This document shows, in pieces, positions 4,655 to 7,855 of a stretch of 7,855 bases of DNA; the first letter of the stretch is position 1, and every line of letters starts with the position of its first letter. The DNA is taken from the NCBI GenBank assembly GCA_016711085.1, contig JADJTR010000010.1:1-7855 (forward strand), in the 5' to 3' direction. The DNA comes from Phyllobacteriaceae bacterium. GTDB taxonomy: Bacteria; Pseudomonadota; Alphaproteobacteria; Rhizobiales; Rhizobiaceae. Under the pieces are notes generated by a model that saw only the letters and a program-made list of their open reading frames with translations, ran no database searches and was not told the DNA's origin. The translations under genes and the position numbers were made by a program.

Positions 4655-7600
4655 ATGCGGATCGAGCGCCATTTCACCAAGGCCGGACAGTCGCCTTACG
4701 CGGACATCCCGTTCACCAAGGTGACGAGCGAAATCCGCAATCCGGACGGCTCGATCGTCTTCCGCGCCGCCGACATCGACGTGCCGGCGCAGTTCAGCCA
4801 GGTCGCCGCCGACATCCTGGCGCAGAAATATTTCCGCAAGGCCGGCGTGCCGGCGCGCCTGAAGAAGGTCGAGGAAAACGACGTCCCGTCCTTCCTGTGG
4901 CGCTCCGAGCCGGACGAGGCGGCGCTCGCCGACCTGCCGAAGGACCCGCATCGTCGGCGAAACCGACGCGCGCCAGGTCTTCGACCGGCTCGCCGGCACC
5001 TGGACCTATTGGGGCTGGAAGGGCGGCTATTTCGATTCGGAGGACGACGCCCGCGCCTTTCAGGACGAGCTCGCCTACATGCTCGCCACCCAGCGCGTCG
5101 CGCCCAACAGCCCGCAATGGTTCAACACCGGCCTGCACTGGGCCTACGGCATCGACGGCCCCGGCCAGGGCCATTTCTACGTCGATCCGTTCACCGGCAA
5201 GCTGACCAAGTCGAAATCCTCCTACGAGCACCCGCAGCCGCACGCCTGCTTCATCCAGGGCGTCGGCGACGACCTCGTCAACGAGGGCGGCATCATGGAC
5301 CTGTGGGTGCGCGAGGCGCGCCTGTTCAAATACGGCTCCGGCACCGGCTCCAACTTCTCCATGCTGCGCGGCGAAGGCGAAAAGCTGTCGGGCGGCGGCC
5401 GCTCGTCCGGCCTGATGAGCTTCCTCAAGATCGGCGACCGCGCCGCCGGCGCGATCAAGTCGGGCGGCACCACGCGCCGCGCCGCCAAGATGGTGGTGGT
5501 CGACGCCGACCACCCCGACATCGAGACCTATATCGACTGGAAGGTGAAGGAGGAGCAGAAGGTCGCCGCCCTCGTCACCGGCTCCAAGACCGTCAAGCAG
5601 CACATGGCGGCCATCATGAAGGCCTGCGTCAATTGCGAAGGCCATGACGACGATTGCTTCGACCCGTCGTTGAACCCGGCGCTCAAGCGCGCCATCAAGG
5701 ACGCCAAGAAGGCGCAGGTGCCGGAAAACTACATCAAGCGCGTCATCCAGTTCGCCAAGCAGGGCTATACGGCGATCGCCTTCGACGTCTACGACACCGA
5801 CTGGGATTCGGAGGCCTACCTCACCGTATCCGGCCAGAACTCCAACAACTCGGTGTCGCTGAAGGATGATTTCCTGCGCGCCGTCGAGACCGACCGCGAC
5901 TGGGCCCTGACCAGCCGCACCACCGGCAAGGCGACGAAGACGCTGAAAGCGCGCGACCTGTGGGAAAAGATCGCCTACGCCGCCTGGGCCTCGGCCGATC
6001 CGGGCCTGCATTTCAACACGACGATGAACGACTGGCACACGTCGCCGGCCGGCGGGCGCATCCGCGCCTCCAACCCGTGCTCGGAATACATGTTCCTCGA
6101 CGACACCGCCTGCAACCTGGCGTCCCTCAACCTGCTGCAGTTCCTCGACCGCGCCACCAGCCGCATCGAAATCGCCCGATACGAGCACGCCGTGCGCCTG
6201 TGGACGATGGTGCTGGAAATCTCGGTGATGATGGCGCAGTTCCCGTCGAAGGAAATCGCCCGCCTCTCCTACGAATACCGCACGCTGGGTCTCGGCTACG
6301 CCAATATCGGCGGCCTGCTGATGACGCTCGGCATCGCTTACGATTCCGACGCCGGCCGCGCGCTCGCCGGCGCACTCACCGCCATCATGACCGGCGTCTC
6401 CTACTTGACCTCGGCCGAGATGGCGAAGGAACTGGGCGCATTCCCGGATTACGACCGCAATCGCGACGCCATGCTGCGCGTCATCCGCAACCATCGCCGC
6501 GCCGCCCATGGCATTGGCCAGGGCTATGAGGGCCTGGCGGTCGCACCGGTGCCGCTCGACCACGCCGCCTGCCCCGACGCCGCGCTGATCGAGCGCGCCA
6601 CGCGCGCCTGGGACGAAGCGCTGGCGCTCGGCGAGAAGCACGGCTACCGCAACGCGCAGGCGACCGTCATCGCGCCGACCGGCACGATCGGCCTCGTCAT
6701 GGATTGCGACACCACCGGCATCGAGCCCGATTTCGCGCTGGTGAAGTTCAAGAAGCTCGCCGGCGGCGGCTATTTCAAGATCATCAACCGCGCCGTGCCC
6801 GACGCGCTGCGCGCGCTCGGCTATTCGGAAGCGAAGATCGCCGAGATCGAGGCCTACGCCGTCGGCCATGGCGACATGAACCAGGCCCCGTCGATCAACC
6901 GCCGGCGCTGAAAGCCCGCGGCTTCGACGACGAGCGCATCGCCAAATTGAACGCGGCGATGCCAGCGGCCTTCGACATCAAGTTCGTCTTCAACAAATGG
7001 ACGCTCGGCGAGGAATTCTGCAAGATCGCCCTCGGCTTCACCGACGCGCAGATGAACGACCCGTCCTTCGACATGCTGGTCGCGCTGGGCTTCACCCGCA
7101 AGGAGATCGAGGCCGCCAACATCCATGTCTGCGGCGCCATGACGCTGGAAGGCGCGCCGCACATGAAGGCGGAGCATCTCGCGGTGTTCGATTGCGCCAC
7201 GCCGACCGGCAAGATCGGCAAGCGCTTCCTCTCGGTCGACTCCCACATCCGCATGATGGCGGCGGCGCAGCCGTTCATTTCGGGCGCGATCTCCAAGACC
7301 ATCAACATGCCGAACGAGGCCACCGTCGAGGATTGCAAGAACGCCTATCTCTTGTCCTGGAAGCTCGGGCTGAAGGCCAACGCGCTCTACCGCGACGGCT
7401 CGAAACTCTCCCAGCCGCTCAACGCTTCGCTGATCGCCGACGAGGACGACGATGACGGCGTCGACGAGCTGGTGGCCCAGCCGATGTCGGCGCGCGCCTC
7501 GGTGGTCGCCGAGCGCATCGTCGAACGCATCATCGAGCGCGTGGTGCGCGAACGCGAGAAGATGCCGGACCGCCGCAAGGGCTACACCCAGAAGGCCGTG

Positions 7601-7855
7601 GTCGGCGGCCACAAGGTCTATCTGCGCACCGGCGAATTCGACGACGGCCGCATCGGCGAAATCTTCATCGACATGCACAAGGAAGGCGCGGCCTTCCGCG
7701 CCATGATGAACAATTTCGCCATCGCCATTTCGCTCGGCCTGCAATACGGCGTGCCGCTGGAGGAATATGTCGAGGCCTTCACCTTCACCCGGTTCGAGCC
7801 GAACGGCCCGGTGCAGGGCAATGACAGCATCAAGTTCGCGACCTCGATCCTCGAC
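4655..7855 (+). CDS. nrdJ: Class II (adenosylcobalamin-dependent) ribonucleoside-diphosphate reductase NrdJ; two frameshifts, 3' end outside window
   Basis: Reduces ribonucleotides to deoxyribonucleotides with AdoCbl as radical source, so no NrdB-type subunit is needed. Start ATG 4655, with GAAGGA 8 nt upstream, gives MRIERHFTKAGQSPYADI, like rhizobial NrdJ. Three coding pieces are seen: 4655 to about 4945; about 4947-6898, where removing one C from a CCC run gives KDRIVGETDARQVF; and about 6899-7855, where adding one C gives NPPALKARGF. The second piece otherwise ends at TGA 6909-6911. Corrected numbering puts a redox Cys near 198 (QPHACF), catalytic N-P-C-S-E with Cys 475, the partner Cys 486 in CNLASLNL, and the phosphate-binding PTGTIG loop. 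The insert typical of this subtype carries C-x2-C-x6-C at 324-334. A charged helix (ERIVERIIERVVRERE) precedes the GYTQKAVVGGHK domain. About 1067 codons are present; roughly 150-200 residues, with the C-terminal Cys pair, lie beyond the edge. Likely repressed by NrdR. Confidence 0.95.
4945..4948 (+). other. Apparent extra base in nrdJ (frameshift 1)
   Basis: The CCC run at 4945-4947 makes the upstream frame read KDPHRRRNRR, unlike the family. Dropping one C gives KDRIVGETDARQVFDRLAG, which continues smoothly into the conserved GTWTYWGWKGGYF. A homopolymer-length error is the simplest explanation. Confidence 0.75.
6897..6902 (+). other. Apparent missing base in nrdJ (frameshift 2)
   Basis: The frame reads APSINRRR then TGA (6909-6911). 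One more C in the CC at 6899-6900 gives APSINPPALKARGFDDE, matching the NPxxLKAKGF region of rhizobial NrdJ. All remaining conserved sequence up to the window edge is in this downstream frame, which has no start codon or ribosome binding site of its own at the junction. Confidence 0.8.

Noticed and set aside
4794..6869. A 691-codon open frame on the minus strand opposite nrdJ
   Set aside because: It mirrors the GC-rich third-position pattern of nrdJ, is full of low-complexity Arg/Gly/Ala/His and shows no domain. Such antisense frames are usual in GC-rich genes.
6997..7455. 152-codon plus-strand frame near the end of the window
   Set aside because: It overlaps the real nrdJ frame, which carries HVCGAMTLEGAPH and AQPFISGAISKTINMPN without a stop to the edge.

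Overview
The window looks like chromosomal DNA from a GC-rich alphaproteobacterium, most likely a rhizobial-type (Hyphomicrobiales) lineage. This rests on three things: strong G/C at third codon positions; a DUF47 protein followed by a PiT phosphate transporter, the orfA-pit order known from Sinorhizobium; and a large AdoCbl-dependent ribonucleotide reductase whose sequence closely resembles rhizobial NrdJ. I found no mobile element, CRISPR array, rRNA or tRNA gene. Most of the window is ordinary core-genome content.

Layout. Bases 1-1686, minus strand: an efflux operon with a HlyD-type periplasmic adaptor (start 1686, stop at 569) and, overlapping it by one base, an ABC permease that runs off the left edge. 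Both are interrupted by frameshifts. Bases 1687-1893: a divergent intergenic region. Bases 1894-3555, plus strand: a DUF47/PhoU-like protein and a PiT-family phosphate permease, an intact two-gene unit. Bases 3607-4176: an intact Nudix hydrolase of the DIPP-like type. Bases 4177-4654: a long non-coding stretch holding a terminator-like hairpin pair, a promoter, two NrdR-box-like palindromes and a leader of about 225 nt. Bases 4655-7855: nrdJ, class II ribonucleotide reductase, with one apparent extra base near 4946 and one missing base near 6900. It is cut off by the right edge after about 1067 codons.

How the genes work together. The left operon probably encodes a tripartite MacAB/DevBC-like export pump; its ATPase would lie beyond the left edge. 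DUF47 and Pit form a low-affinity phosphate uptake unit. The Nudix gene may be co-transcribed with them or stand alone. nrdJ supplies deoxynucleotides without needing oxygen or a diferric radical subunit, but needs adenosylcobalamin.

The strongest regulatory observation is a pair of NrdR-box-like 16-mers whose centres are exactly 31 bp apart and which overlap a predicted nrdJ promoter. The main caution is that at least eight frameshifts affect three of the six genes. Most sit at short homopolymers and one gene is the probably important nrdJ, so indel errors in the assembly explain them better than real gene decay. I see no clearly undescribed system here.
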